In this document: positions 49,501 to 61,130 of the stretch, in pieces
Layout: every line of letters begins with the position of its first letter
Numbering within the stretch: position 1 is the stretch's first letter
From: Phalacrocorax aristotelis
Taxonomy: Eukaryota > Chordata > Aves > Suliformes > Phalacrocoracidae
Direction of reading: 5' to 3'
DNA length: 64,000 bases
Assembly: GCF_949628215.1 (NCBI RefSeq)
Contig: NC_134277.1
Span: 1,364,001-1,428,000, forward strand
Program-made: the position numbers and the translations under genes
Notes under the pieces: model-generated
What the model saw: the letters and a program-made list of their open reading frames with translations, nothing else
The model's database searches: none
Told to the model about the DNA's origin: nothing

Positions 49501-52500
49501 GAGGGACAGGTTCTTGCCTTGAATTCATTACCCTCGCATCAAGAACCCTTCTGTAGACATGTGTAGCAGCAGGCACAAGAAGGTGTCACTGGTACTGCAA
49601 TATAGTTATGTAGCCACAAGAACTAGAGAGAGTTGTTCCTGTATCACTCGCTCATGTGCTGACAAGATGTTCCAGCAGAAAAGCACAACCCATAGAAGCA
49701 GCAGACTCCTTCGTGCTTACGTTTTCAGCTCTTCCTCCAACCACACACAGGCATCCAAGTCAAGGTGGTTTGTGGGCTCATCTAGCAGCAGCATGAAAGG
49801 CCGAATGAAGAGGGCTCTGAAAGAAGAGGGGAGATGACAGCATAGGCTAAATGCAGGGAAGCCAAAGCCTCTCGGCTCTGCTCTGAGTTCTCAGAACTGT
49901 GTATCTGACTCTGCAGAGTCAGGAGGAAGCAGGCATTCTCCCAGGAGGTAGTAGGCAGTATACCACTCACCTAGCAAGAGCCACCCTCATTCGCCAGCCA
50001 CCACTAAAGTCCTTCAGCTTCTTCCTCTGCATGGCTGGTGTGAACCCCAAGCCATGAAGGATACGCGAGGCCCGTGCTTCTGCCTTGTCAGCATCCAGCT
50101 CCTCCAGACGTTCATATAACTCCAAGAGTTTCTCACACTCCGCTGAAAGAGAGCCTGCCTGTCAGCACTTCTACCAATAAAGGGCTCTCAGCTGCACCTT
50201 TATACAGCTGGGAAACCTCATAGTCCATCTGCTTTACTGCTATTCAGCCCCCTCCATTCCTAAGCCTGAAACACTCCTTAAGAAGCTGCATGGAATAATT
50301 TCATCCAAGCAGGTGTAATCCCACAGGACTTTTCAACTAGTACAGGGCACCTGAGGGAAATAAAATGTAAAAACTCTGCCAAGGAACCCAAATAAGACCT
50401 TTTATTTGGTGGGGAGGGAAATGGAGGAAATGTCCCTTGTCCACAGGGACTCCAAGAAGCTTTACCATCTTCATGAGCCAGACGTTCTGCCTCTCGTTCT
50501 AACATGGCCCTCTCCGTATCCACCTCCATCACACACTGTAGAGGGGTCTTATCACTGGGAGGCATCTCTCGGGTCAGGTGATAGATGTCAATATGCTCTG
50601 GGATGGGTACTTCTCGTTTCCCAATAGCTGACAAAAGCATGGATTTCCCTGTGTGCAGACAGACACTCCACAATTAATTGTTGGATTCAGTGAGACATAA
50701 TGTCACAGAGAAACAGACAAGATGCAGTCAGATCACACTGATTCCCTCCCTTTCCAAACCCAGAAAATCCCTGGGAATTATTCTGGCCTCTTAGGCAGGA
50801 AACTAGAGACACAGCAAAGCCTACTGCCTCACTATGAGGCTGCCCTCCCAGCTAAGGCTCACCACCCCAAGGACAGGATTGAGACATGAAGAAGCTCTTT
50901 AGAAACCACTGCAGCTCAGGCCTTGCCTGAATTTAGGGAGCTTTCTCTCTGCTGTATAATTTCTGCTGTCTAGCCAGGTCTGACATCTGTTACCAGGACC
51001 CCAGACTCTAAAGACTTCTAACATAGGGGAAACTAATGCACTCATCACTAGAGAACCTAAGTGTTTTCCTGAAAGTTAAAACAGCTGGTCACTCTTACTA
51101 GCTCTTCTTCAATTACACCCATATTCTGCATGTCTCCATGCAGAGCATCACCTTCTCCAGGGATTGTACAGTTGTTTTCCCATTCAGGCCAAACCACATA
51201 CTCCCTACTCCTCCATACTGTGCAAGGTATTTGACCAATAGCATCAGCATTGGGCTTGTTGACACTGCTAAACAAATCCCACAAACAGAAATCAGACAGA
51301 TCCACAGATCTCAGACGTCTCACCCAACTCTACACAGAAACAAGTTCAAATGCACAGTCCAAGGCCAGAATGCAACCTCGTACTTCTACCAGCAATCCTA
51401 GCAATTCCTCTGCCTGGGTGGGGAGATGGGAGAACGGAAACTGCCATGTCCCAGCCATGTCTGTCTAACAGCATTCTTTCTGGTTTCCAGCATTTACCAC
51501 CTGCATCTGTCCAGCTTCTCAGCAACATGGAATCTCCACTGAGCTCCAAGAAGCCCATGTCACTGTGCCCCACAGCTTACCAATCCCATTGAGTCCAATC
51601 AGGCCATAGCGCCTCCCAGAGTTCAGCTCAAGCTTTGTATCACTCAGCAGTTCCTGGCCATGGAAGGTCAGCGAGAGGTTAATGATGTGCACATCAGTGC
51701 TGTTGGGATGGGAAGCCAACACTCCTGTCACAGCACGGGCAGCAGCTTTCTTTAATTCAAAGTCCTCCAGCTCCTTTGTGAGGGCATCCACCTCTATATG
51801 CAGAGAGAGACCAGAAGCGTTACCAATACAACGGAAGCCATAAACCAACAGGCCCAGTACCACAAAAAACAACTCCCATGTCCCCATTTCTACAGAAATG
51901 TTGAGAAGACCCAGATGCGATGACACTCGGCTTTTCAGCTTAGCAAATGGATATATATGGTCTAACAGGAACTTCCACTAAATGTGGGAAATGGGTGGAA
52001 CTTCCACCAACCTGCTCTCTAAATAAAATCTGACCATTAGAACTGGCTGAGCAGCCAGAACAGCTCACCTGTTATCCAAGTACAACAGGACTAACCCTCA
52101 CTGCACAAAGGACTGGGGTCAGAAGTAAATTTATGAAGTATTGCCTGAAAGTTTAAGGAAAGGGCTGGCTAGAAGGGAACTTGGCTAGAAAATAAATGGA
52201 GAGCTGACAGGAAAAAAGAAGCAGCAGCATTGGAATAGGCTCTACTAATTTTTTGAGAAGCTAGTATGTCCATACGCATGCCCCTCTGTTCCTTTCCTCC
52301 TACAGTACGAGCAAATCTTTCCTGTCATGCTGGTCTTCTATTGCAACCCTGAGTTATAGCCCAATTTTCACTCCTTGGTGAGACACTGCCATTTAAAGAA
52401 AATGGCACTGAGGATCTCAGCAACACTCCAGCTGCTCAGAGCAGAGACCTGGTGTTCAGGGTGTTCATGTTCAGGCCAGTGAGAGATAGCACCCTGGCTG

Positions 52501-54336
52501 TCAACATCTAGAGCTCCTGCAAAATCACTGCTATCACCAAGGCAAACGCACCTTAGCCAAGGAGCAAAAAACGCCAACTGCACGGACATGGGACCCCCTT
52601 TGAAAGCACAGGCAGTGCAAGACCGGTTACATAAACAGGCAAACCAGACGAGTGAAAAGCGGGGCAAGGCAGTTTTATCCTTGATGCACAATTATTTCAC
52701 AGGGAACCGCCAGTAAGAAACACGCACTTACCGACCCACGTAACGTGTGCTCTGATGTTTGCACTGCTTTACTAACCTCCCTCGGCTCCCCACCTCAGCT
52801 CTTCAGCAAACCTCGCCGCCGGAGCCGCCGCCGGAGCCGGAGCCCACCTTCCCTCACCGCCGCTCGCCCACCCCGGCCCGCTCCCGCAGGAGCGCCGCGC
52901 CGCGCCCGTCCCGGCCCGCCGGCCCGCGCGGCTCCCGAGGCTGCGCCAATAGAGACGTGCTATGCAAATGTGCCACTGGAGCGGACGCCGATTGGCGGGC
53001 TCGGGCCGGGCGGGCGCCGAGTCCCCGCCCAGAGCCGGCGGCGCCGGGGCCGGGGTCGCCCCGCCGCGGCGGAGACACGCGCCGCCTGCCAGGCTGCGGG
53101 GGTGGGCCCGAGGCGCGCTCAAGCACTGGCAGGGCCTTGCCAGTGCTCCCAGCCCACCAGCACCACCGCTCAGGAGCGTGCCCGGGGACCGCGGGGGCGC
53201 TGGCAAAGAGCGGGCTCCTCGGGAGACCAGCCCCTTCACCTTGCCCGCCTGACCCCCGTGCCTTTGGCCGCCCTCGGTCTCTGTGTCACCGAGTGTCTCT
53301 TAAAGCAATGTACTGTGGGCTGAGCCTGAAAAAAACTTGTGGGCCCAACAGCCTGCGGGTTACCAGGTGGGCTAAAGTAAGGACAGAAAAAAAAAAACCC
53401 AGCTCCCTCTCTGAAAGCTTTAGCTTGGCTATTTCCTTTAGGGAGGTCAACAGCTCTTTGTTGACAAATTCTCCTTCATTAACAGAGCCAGACTCTTTAG
53501 TTTCTGCAAACCAGATATGTCCCAGAGAAATAGGTGAACAGAGGATCATAGCAATATCAGTAAGAACAGTAAGAATTCAGGCACTACAGTGATTCCTGCA
53601 GCAGGGGAAAAAAAAAAAACCCACCCACACAAAAAACACCACCACAAAAAAACCCCAAACCAAAAACCAACTCCAAACAGGTCTGGGCATCAAATATGAG
53701 AAGATTGGGTCAGTATCTGTTTGAGAGGGAAAAGACCCCATCAGCACCCTCTATCTTTACTCTGCAAGTCTCAAGGGAGGGCCTAGGGAATCCTTCACCT
53801 GCAGAGTTTATAAGAGTCACCACAAATTTCTATAGGTGTCCTGCTGGCTCAAAGGAGAGAGACTGGCCGTAATGTCAGACACTGCAGCTGGCCCAGTTCA
53901 CTACAAGCCCCTGCCTGTGAGGTATCTCACCTGAAGAGCAACAAATGTCCCAGTTTACTAAGCCGTTGGCACAACCGAATGTGTACCATCCTGCCCACGA
54001 ACAGGCCCTGTCCGGACACTCCCTGCACCGGAACACACGGGGCTGCCAGGCCGGCCCCCACCGAGGGCACCCCACCGGGTGCGCCGGGGCACCGGCAGCG
54101 CCGTCTCCTGCGGGGCGCACGGGCACATGCCGGGCACCCGCCGGCGCAGCAGCACCGGCGTTATGGTGTAGCCGCCTCTCACCTGGCACTGACATTCCGT
54201 TGGCCTCCGGGGGCCGGACCTCCTGCGGCTCCGTCCCAGCATCGCCGTTCTCCTCCGGGGCCCGGCGCGGCCTCTGCCGGGCCTTGGCCGCCTCCTTCTT
54301 CTTGGCCGCCTTCTTCTTGGCCAGGTCTGAGGGCAT
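43503..54336 (-). CDS. ABCF2: ABCF2, ATP-binding cassette protein F2
   Basis: A soluble twin-ATPase ABC protein without membrane segments, of the ABCF family that acts with ribosomes and translation. Minus-strand coding exons: 54183-54336, 51581-51793, 50466-50648, 49971-50142, 49721-49816, 48492-48594, 48313-48408, 48088-48207, 47450-47539, 46311-46421, 45991-46053, 45448-45576, 44409-44612, 43503-43640. All have GT/AG borders and compatible phases. They total 624 codons with stop, so 623 residues, exactly the human length. The N tail is lysine-rich ([20 protein letters not shown]). Domain 1 has Walker A GLNGIGKS, signature [11 protein letters not shown], Walker [13 protein letters not shown] and VLISHSQDF. 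Domain 2 has GPNGAGKST, signature [22 protein letters not shown] and MLVSHDFR. The linker is [22 protein letters not shown]1 copy sits in the intron at 46422-47449. Nothing is broken. Confidence 0.97.
46555..47359 (-). repeat. CR1 LINE copy in ABCF2 intron
   Basis: A minus-strand CR1 copy, 5'-truncated at about 47359, in the intron between ABCF2 exons 46311-46421 and 47450-47539. By eye it is nearly identical to 24690-25270 over its upper 550 bases, and less alike over the 3'-most 230 bases, where it also lacks a segment. It lies in the same orientation as the host gene. Confidence 0.92.
52780..53280. promoter_or_regulatory. CpG island inside ABCF2 intron 1 with CCAAT-octamer-CCAAT
   Basis: A second CpG island between ABCF2 coding exons 1 and 2. 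Its centre has CCAAT at 52946-52950, the octamer ATGCAAAT at 52962-52969 and inverted CCAAT (ATTGG) at 52991-52995, followed by GC boxes. This is promoter-like. On the minus strand the octamer reads ATTTGCAT, the form known from H2B and POU-controlled promoters. It may drive an alternative ABCF2 (or read-through) transcript or an antisense transcript. Confidence 0.5.
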
Positions 54337-55009
54337 GGCGCGGCGGAGGGGCTGCGGCGCAGATGCGACAGGCACCGTTATGTCGCGCCGATCCGGCCCG
54401 CCCCGCCCCAGTTCCCCGCCTCGGCGGCCCCGCGCGCCGCCCGCCCCGGCCCGGAGCACGCGGCGCCGCCGGGCCCGGCCGCCGGCTGCCCACCCGCCCG
54501 CCCGTTAGGCTGCCCACGCCGCACTGCCCAACCCAACCCAGCCCAGCCCAGCCCACTCCTCTTCCTACTCCTCCTCCTCCACCTCCTGCCCCGCCGCGCC
54601 GCGCCGCGCCGCACCGCCAGGCCCGACCCGCACCGGCTGGTCCGCGCTTTCCTTCTGTCGCAACAGGACAGCTGCTACCGCGTGCGCACGCCCCACCCCC
54701 CCGGAACAGTGGCCAATAGGAGTGCGAAGCGTCACCCGCGCCGGGCTGTCGCGCGGCTCTGGGAAGCGGAGTCCGCGCTCCCTCCGCCGGCCGGGCCGGA
54801 ATGCGCCGCAGGCTCCAGGGCACTGCGCGTCCCGACGTGCATCGCGCCGCTCGCGCCAGGGCCGGCCCCAGGCCCCACCCCCGGCGCGCAACGTAAGCGC
54901 TCGGGGGGCGGTAGCTTGAGGTACCATAGAGGCGACCGCGCTACCGGGTAGAGCGGCTGTAGGGGCACCACAGAGAGAAAAAGGGAAGCGGAAGTGCGCG
55001 AGGGTCGCG
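54337..55009. promoter_or_regulatory. CpG-rich divergent promoter of ABCF2 and CHPF2
   Basis: ABCF2 starts leftward and CHPF2 rightward from one CpG-dense interval. Visible sites include an NRF1-like GCGTGCGCAC near 54680, CCAAT at 54713-54717 and an ETS-type CGGAAGTG at 54989-54996. No TATA box is seen, as usual for housekeeping divergent promoters. Start sites are not placed exactly. Confidence 0.7.
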
Positions 55010-55297
55010 ATGTGGCGGCTGAGGTGGCAGCGGCGGGAGCTCGGCCGGGCGGGAGCTGCTGTCTCCCCCCGCGCCTCCCGCACGGAGCTCCGGGCCGCTC
55101 CCGGCCTCGCCACCGGTCTGCGCGCGGAAGGGCCGCCCTGCCTGCAGGTGAGAGAGCCCTGGGGCCGCTGACCGCGCGGGCTGGTGTCGGGGCAGGGGTG
55201 CGCGGCCCTGTGGTGCCTACCGCGCTCTCGCCCACCCGCTGCCCCTCAGGGCCTGCCGCCGCCCGCCCTGTGCCGCCCGAGTGCCCCGCGCTGGTGA
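55010..55297 (+). other. CHPF2 5' leader with a predicted upstream ORF
   Basis: A leader exon probably ends at 55147 (CTGCAG followed by GTGAGA) and the next begins at 55250 (CCCCTCAG before GGCC). If this intron is removed, an ATG at 55010 opens a 61-codon upstream frame (MWRLRWQRREL... to ...APRW) ending TGA at 55297, well before the CHPF2 ATG at 55456. Confidence 0.4.
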
Positions 55298-55455
55298 TGT
55301 CTCGCGGCCGCCGGCTTCTCTAGCGCCGGAACGGCACCGTGAGCCCATCCCGGACGTAGTGGCCTTGCGGCTGCCCCCCCGTCACCCCCACCCGGACCGG
55401 ACCGCCCCACGGCTCGACGTCGCCCCGCCGGGGCCCCGCTGGCCCCAGCGCCGCC

Positions 55456-58400
55456 ATGCGCCTGGCTGCGCTGCTGGCTGCGCTGCGGCCCGTGCTGCCG
55501 CTCGTCCTGGGCCTCTCCCTCGGCTGCAGCCTGAGCCTGCTGCGTGCGTCCTGGAGCCAGAGCAGAGGCGAGGACCAGTGTCTGCGGGCGGCGGGCCGCC
55601 CCGGGCCCCTCGTCGGCGGAGTGCATCTGGAGGCAGTGGATGCGAGGCAGGGCCCAGGCCACGAGGACTTCAGGCCTAGGATCGTGCCATACTACAGAGA
55701 CCCTAACAAGCCCTACAAAAAAGTGCTTAGGTAAGATCTGTTCTTTTGGCTGGCCTTTCTTTCAAGGAACATAATCGTATAGGTGGTACTTGAGGTTCTA
55801 AATCTTCTGTGAACTAACAGGTTCAAGGTAGAATACACAATTTGAAATACCTTATGTAGTAACAGCATGATGCAACAAGGCAATGGCTAAGATTGTTACC
55901 TTAAAGAGGTTCAAGAGAAGTGTCTAAGAGGTTAGTTAAAAAAAAGGCAACAAAAATGCCCAAGAAGATTGAGAATATTTCCTCTTTTATTACTTGTGTC
56001 TAATAGAACATGTTAAATGATTCTTCAAAACTCTTTTTAACCAGTCTACTCATTAGGAAGGTTTTGAGCAATTAATAATTATGTAACTTGAAAGTGATTA
56101 GTTATGTAGGTGTTTGGGGTTTTTTTTATACTTACACTAGCACAGTTTCCTAGCTTGGATAAATGATGTGAGGCTATAGTTTTCCCTGAGGTGTTTTTAC
56201 AAAATGTAATTTTTAATAGTGAGTCTTCTCTTAAAACTCTAGTCTTAGGCTTGACTGTTTCATCATTGGTAGACTCCAGCAGAAAAACACTTACCCCAAG
56301 TTACCATAATGCTTTGATTTTTGTTATCCAGCTGTTTATCATGTAGGTATGTCCTTCCTTTACAGAACTCGCTACATCCAGACAGAATTGGGATTCCATG
56401 AAAGACTGTTTGTGGCTGTGCTGACCTCTAAGGCTACCCTGAATACGTTGGCAGTGGCAGTGAACAAGACAGTAGCCCATCACTTCCCACGCCTGCTGTA
56501 CTTCACAGGGTTGCGCAGTGCCAAGGTGCCTCATGGCATGGTGCTGGTGGCCCATGGGGATGAACGTCCCATTTGGCTCATGTACGAGACCATGCACTAT
56601 ATCCATCAGCATTTTGGTTCTGACTATGACTGGTTCTACATCATGCAGGATGACACCTATGCTCAGGCTGAACAGGTCAAGGCTCTGGTGATGCACCTAA
56701 GTATTAACCAAGATGTCTATCTGGGACGTGCAGAGGAGTTTATTGGGGGAGATGAGCAGGCCCGCTACTGTCATGGTGGCTTTGGCTACCTGATCTCCCG
56801 CAGCCTGCTGCTTAAGCTCCATCCACACCTGGACAGCTGTCGCAATGAGATCCTTAGTGTGCGGCCAGATGAGTGGCTGGGACGTTGCATCATTGATTTC
56901 CTTGGCATCACTTGTGTTTCTGAGCTCCAGGTACTACTACCCTTCTCAGAGTTTTGTGTTAGCTAAGCCTGACAGAACCCATGCTCTTATTAGTTCCCTG
57001 CTGCATTACAAAGGGGCTCTTCCGCAAACCTCTACTGTGAGTTACAGAGGAGGAAAGGGGTGTGTGGTGTGTCATTACTGGGGAGAGGCCATAATCAAAG
57101 CTGAGATGCTGGGTATGAGAGCACGTAGAGTATTTAATTTTTGGCCTACTGGCAGATGCTGATCCACAGGTTTTTGGAGGTTGGATAAAAGGTGCATTGG
57201 TATGAAGAAGCAAGCGGGCATGCAGTATTGGGGGTAGGACGGGTGGAGACAACTCTTATATTTTCATCTCTGGGTGCTGCAGCCAGCATGGAAAGAGGGG
57301 CAAATGCATGTCTGGGATCAGGGAAGGCTTCTCTGTGAATTCAAGTTCCATGCCAGTCTTTCTGGCTCTTGTCCACTTCAGGGCCAGCATTATCACACCT
57401 ATGAATTGGCTAAAAATACTGAGCCAGAGAAGGAGGAAGAAGAGGAGTTTCAAGCAGCTCTTTCTGTGCACCCTGTTTCTGACATGACCCTAATGTACCG
57501 GCTGCACAAGCACTTCAGCAGGATCCAGTTGGACAGAGCCTACCAGGAGATCCAGGACCTCCAGGTATGTGGTGAAGGATATCTGCAAAAACTCCTCAAA
57601 CAAATAGATTTCCTTTTCTTTCAACACAGTGAAGGAATAGTATTGCTTCTGTTAGTAGGTGACCACCAGCCAGACACAAGGATGTAGTCCTGTGTCTCAG
57701 AAATAGAACTTCTGACACCATGTTATCCAAAACTGCTGGTGTGATACTACCAAGATATGGTTCTAGATGGTGAGGCAGCCCTGGGTGGGAGATGGAGTGG
57801 ACCTCTTTGAGAAGGTGGTAGGGATCAGTATGTGTCCTCTCTTTGCACAGATTCAGATCAGGAACCTGACGTCATTGACCCCTGCAGGTGAGGCAGGCTT
57901 GACGTGGCCTGTGGGAATTAATGCCCCGTTTCTTCCAAAGTCGCGTTTTGAGGTAATCAACTGGGACTACTTCACTGAACAGCACCTCTTCTCCTGTCCT
58001 GATGGCTCCCCCAAGTGTGAACTCTCTGGAGCCGGAAAAGCAGATGTCAGTGAAATCATTGAGTCAGCACTTGAGCAACTTAACAGTCGCTACCAACCTC
58101 TGCTCCGCTTCAGCAAGCGGCAGTTGCTGAATGGCTATCGGCGTTTTGACCCCACACGGGGCATGGAATATACACTGGACCTACTGCTGGAGGCAGTGAC
58201 CCAAAAGGGCCACAGTCACATTCTGGCCAAACGAGTGAGCTTGGTGCGGCCCTTAAGTAAGGTGGAGATTATTCCCATGCCATATGTGACAGAGGCCACA
58301 CGGGTGCAACTGGTGCTTCCCTTGACAGTGCAGGACCTGGATTTTGTGGCAAACTTCCTGGATATGTTTGCTATGAACACACTGGACACACATGATAATG

Positions 58401-59113
58401 CCTTGCTGACTTTGCTTTTCATCTACCATCCCTATGATGCCCAGCGTGTCAGTCAGGTGGATGTTTTTGCTGGAGTCAAAGCCATGGTAGGAGAGCTGGA
58501 GAAACGCTATGCAGAAGTTAAAATCCCCTGGATTAGTGTTAAAACTGAGGTGCCATCACAAGTGAAACTCATGGATATAGTCTCAAAGAAGCACCCCGTG
58601 GACACACTATTCTTCTTGGCCAGTGTCTGGACAGAAATCAACATGGAGTTCCTGAACCGCTGCCGCATGAATACTATCAGCAACTGGCAGGTCTTTTTCC
58701 CCATGCATTTTCAAGAGTTCAACCCTGCGTTGGTGTACCGTGGTGAGCAGACTGCTTCTTCCAGCACTGACTTCCTGAGGGATGGGCATTTTGACAGACA
58801 TTCCTTTGCTGAGGCCTGCTTTTATAATTCTGACTATATGACAGCACGTACCAAGCTAGCAGCTGATATCCTAGACCGAGATGAGGTGCTGGAGAGCATG
58901 GAGGTATTTGACGTCTTCCTCCACTATTCTGGTCTGCACCTATTTAGGGCTGTGGAGCCAGGGTTAGTGCAGAAATATGCACTGAGGAGCTGCAATCCCC
59001 GGCTTAGTGAGGAGTTATACCACCGCTGTGTGCTTAGTAACTTGGAAGGACTCGCATCCCGCTCACATTTAGCCATGGCCCTCTTTGAGCAGGAACAGGC
59101 CAACAGCACTTGA
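55456..59113 (+). CDS. CHPF2: CHPF2, chondroitin polymerizing factor 2
   Basis: A Golgi type II membrane glycosyltransferase-family protein that supports chondroitin chain polymerisation with chondroitin synthases. Coding exons are 55456-55730, 56366-56930, 57382-57564 and 57851-59113 (TGA), all with GT/AG borders, giving 761 residues against 772 in human. The start has a strong Kozak context (GCCGCCATGC). Residues about 4-30 form a hydrophobic signal anchor. The N-terminal fold holds HGDERPIWLMYETMHYIHQHF, DYDWFYIMQDDTY (DDT motif) and YLGRAEEFIGGDEQARYCHGGFGYLISRSLL. The C-terminal half holds GYRRFDPTRGMEYTLDLLLE, KKHPVDTLFFLASVWTEINM, FPMHFQEFNPALVY and HLFRAVEPGLVQKYALRSC, ending EQEQANST. 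Intact throughout. It shares a divergent promoter with ABCF2. Confidence 0.97.
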
Positions 59114-59286
59114 GAGACTAGGAACATCAAGAGCTTCTCAGCACCTTAACACTTGGCACTTTCCACCCCCTTCCTGGCCTTGCCGTGGGTGCAGGACATG
59201 TGAAGTCAAGGGAGGAGGAAAACTTTTCTAGCCCTGCTCTGAGGCACAGGCATAGGCTATGGAGAGAGGCTGTTTCTGTGTGGTTT

Positions 59287-59333
59287 TTTTGTTTGGTTGG
59301 TTTTTTTTTTTGGTTTTTTTTTGTTTTTTTTTT

Positions 59334-59369
<36 letters not shown>
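59287..59369 (+). repeat. T-rich low-complexity tract in the CHPF2 3' UTR
   Basis: GGTTTTTTTGTTTGG-type sequence grades into 34 consecutive T at 59336-59369, just before the polyadenylation hexamers. Its length is likely variable and prone to sequencing error. Confidence 0.85.
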
Positions 59370-59373
<4 letters not shown>

Positions 59374-59379
59374 AATAAA
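59370..59379 (+). terminator. CHPF2 polyadenylation signals
   Basis: Overlapping AATAAA hexamers at 59370-59375 and 59374-59379, about 260 bases past the stop codon, predict a transcript end near 59400. Confidence 0.75.
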
Positions 59380-59399
59380 AGTTTCTTTCCAGGCAGACA

Positions 59400-60454
59400 C
59401 ATGGTTATTTTTAAACTTTATAGCGTCTGGAACGAGGGGTGCAAAACAAGCTGTAGAGCTGACTTTTAAGCCACACAGTTCTGCTGGGTAGTGCAGAGAG
59501 AGAGTGAATATGTACTGGAACAAAGTTACCTTGACTGTGCTACTCTCGGTGCTGCTGTTGCACTCTTCTATGTGTTTGTGTCTTCATGCATTAATTTTTC
59601 AAGGAGGTATAAACACAGCTTGCCTAGTTTGCTGCTGGACAAAGCTATTCAGTGCACTTTCACTTTGCTATGGTTGGCTCTTCCACAGCTGCAGAACTTT
59701 CATTTTGTTGTATAATCTGGGAAGGTGAAGGAACGGAAAACTCCCTTTGACATGCACCAAACTCGCTTCAGTTGAGCCGAGCACTGTGGTATGACACAGG
59801 GTTGCTGTGTGCCTTAGAGAGGAACCAGGAACTGTCTGAAGGTCCCCAACAACTGCCTTTCAGTTCTGCAGATTGAGCAAAGTATAATCCCTGAAAATAA
59901 CAGATATGTCACTTCCTATCATGGATGGGCAGATGGCATGGCTAGCAAATTTAACAGTTCAGCTTCAGTTTGATTACCTGGTAAGTCCTGCACCTATTAA
60001 AGTGGCAAGCCTATGCAAGTCTTCTAAGGGACAGTTGTGCTATACTTTTTGATTTGTGCTCCTGGCTCTACATAACTTCAATACGCACAGTTTTAGGACC
60101 AGCTTGCCACATGCATCTTAGTGGAAGCAGGCAACTGTTTTTCTCAAGGGCTGTTATTCCCAACTGATGTCCCTGTAAGCTATTAAATGGATGAAAAGCT
60201 GTCTTTTAATGACTAGGTATGGGTTTTCAGTGTGCTCCTACAGGAACAGGTTTTTGGCGAAATGTCACTCATTATATTTGAGGGAAAAAGATGTTGGTAA
60301 AAGTTTGCAGATAACAAAGGTTAACCAGGTGGAAGAAAATGAGGACAGATGTGTTATACAGAATGATTCAGATACAAGATGTATTTACGCATAAGACAGG
60401 TAACTGCAAAATCATTTATCTGGAAATTAAACGGGTCATGTTTTAGATCTCCCT
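59400..60454. other. Intergenic, nothing recognised
   Basis: No exon or RNA gene recognised downstream of CHPF2. Confidence 0.4.
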
Positions 60455-61130
60455 AGTCCATGTCACCAAGAAGGGACCCCTGCAGTTCATCTGGTTCAAC
60501 CCCACCCCTGCACCAAGGGTCAGCTACAGCTGGTTGCTCAGGACTGTGTCTAGTTGCCTTTTCAGTGTCTCCAGGGACAGAGACTCCACAATGTCACATG
60601 GCAATCTGTTCCAGTGTGTAATAACTTTTACAGTTAAAAAGTTCTTTCTCATGTTTAAATGGAATGTCTTGCATTTCAGTTTGTGCTCATTGCCTCTTGC
60701 CATGTCACTGGACACCACTGAGAAGCATCTGTTTGTCGTCTTTATTTTCTCCCATCAATGACTTTTATACATGGGTAAGAGCCATGCTGAGCCTGTTCTT
60801 CTCCAGGCTAAACAACTCCAGCTCTCACAGCCTCACCTGTTATGACAGACATTCTAATTACTTAAACATCTTCTCGGCCCTTTGCAGGACTTGCTCCAGT
60901 GTGTCTGTGTCTGTCTAGTACTGGGGAGCCCAGAATTAGATACAGCACTTCTGATGTGTCTCACCAGTGCTAAGCAGAGATGGGCACTGCCCTTGACCTG
61001 CTGGCACCACTCCTAATGCAGCCTAAGATGCTGTTGGCTGCCTTTGCTCTAAGGGAACACTGCTAGCTTATGTTTAAGTTTTTATCCATCAGGATCCCAC
61101 CATTCTTTTTACTGCAAAGCTTTCAGCTTT
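60455..61130 (-). repeat. Older CR1 LINE fragment
   Basis: A complemented CR1 3' region, diverged and AT-drifted. The minus-strand reading keeps KCKTFHLNMRKNFLTVKVI and HWNRLPCDIVESLSLETLKRQ. Beyond it lies 'ctccaggctaaacaactcc' and the 'gcactgcccttgacctgctg' type region. The terminal tail repeat is lost. Confidence 0.8.

Noticed and set aside
52745-53592. Long plus-strand open frames in the GC-rich island
   Set aside because: They are proline/arginine-rich frames caused by CpG-island composition, with no domain or splice support.
53979-54823. Long frames over the ABCF2-CHPF2 promoter on both strands
   Set aside because: Composition-driven; the only real coding part is ABCF2 exon 1 at 54183-54336.
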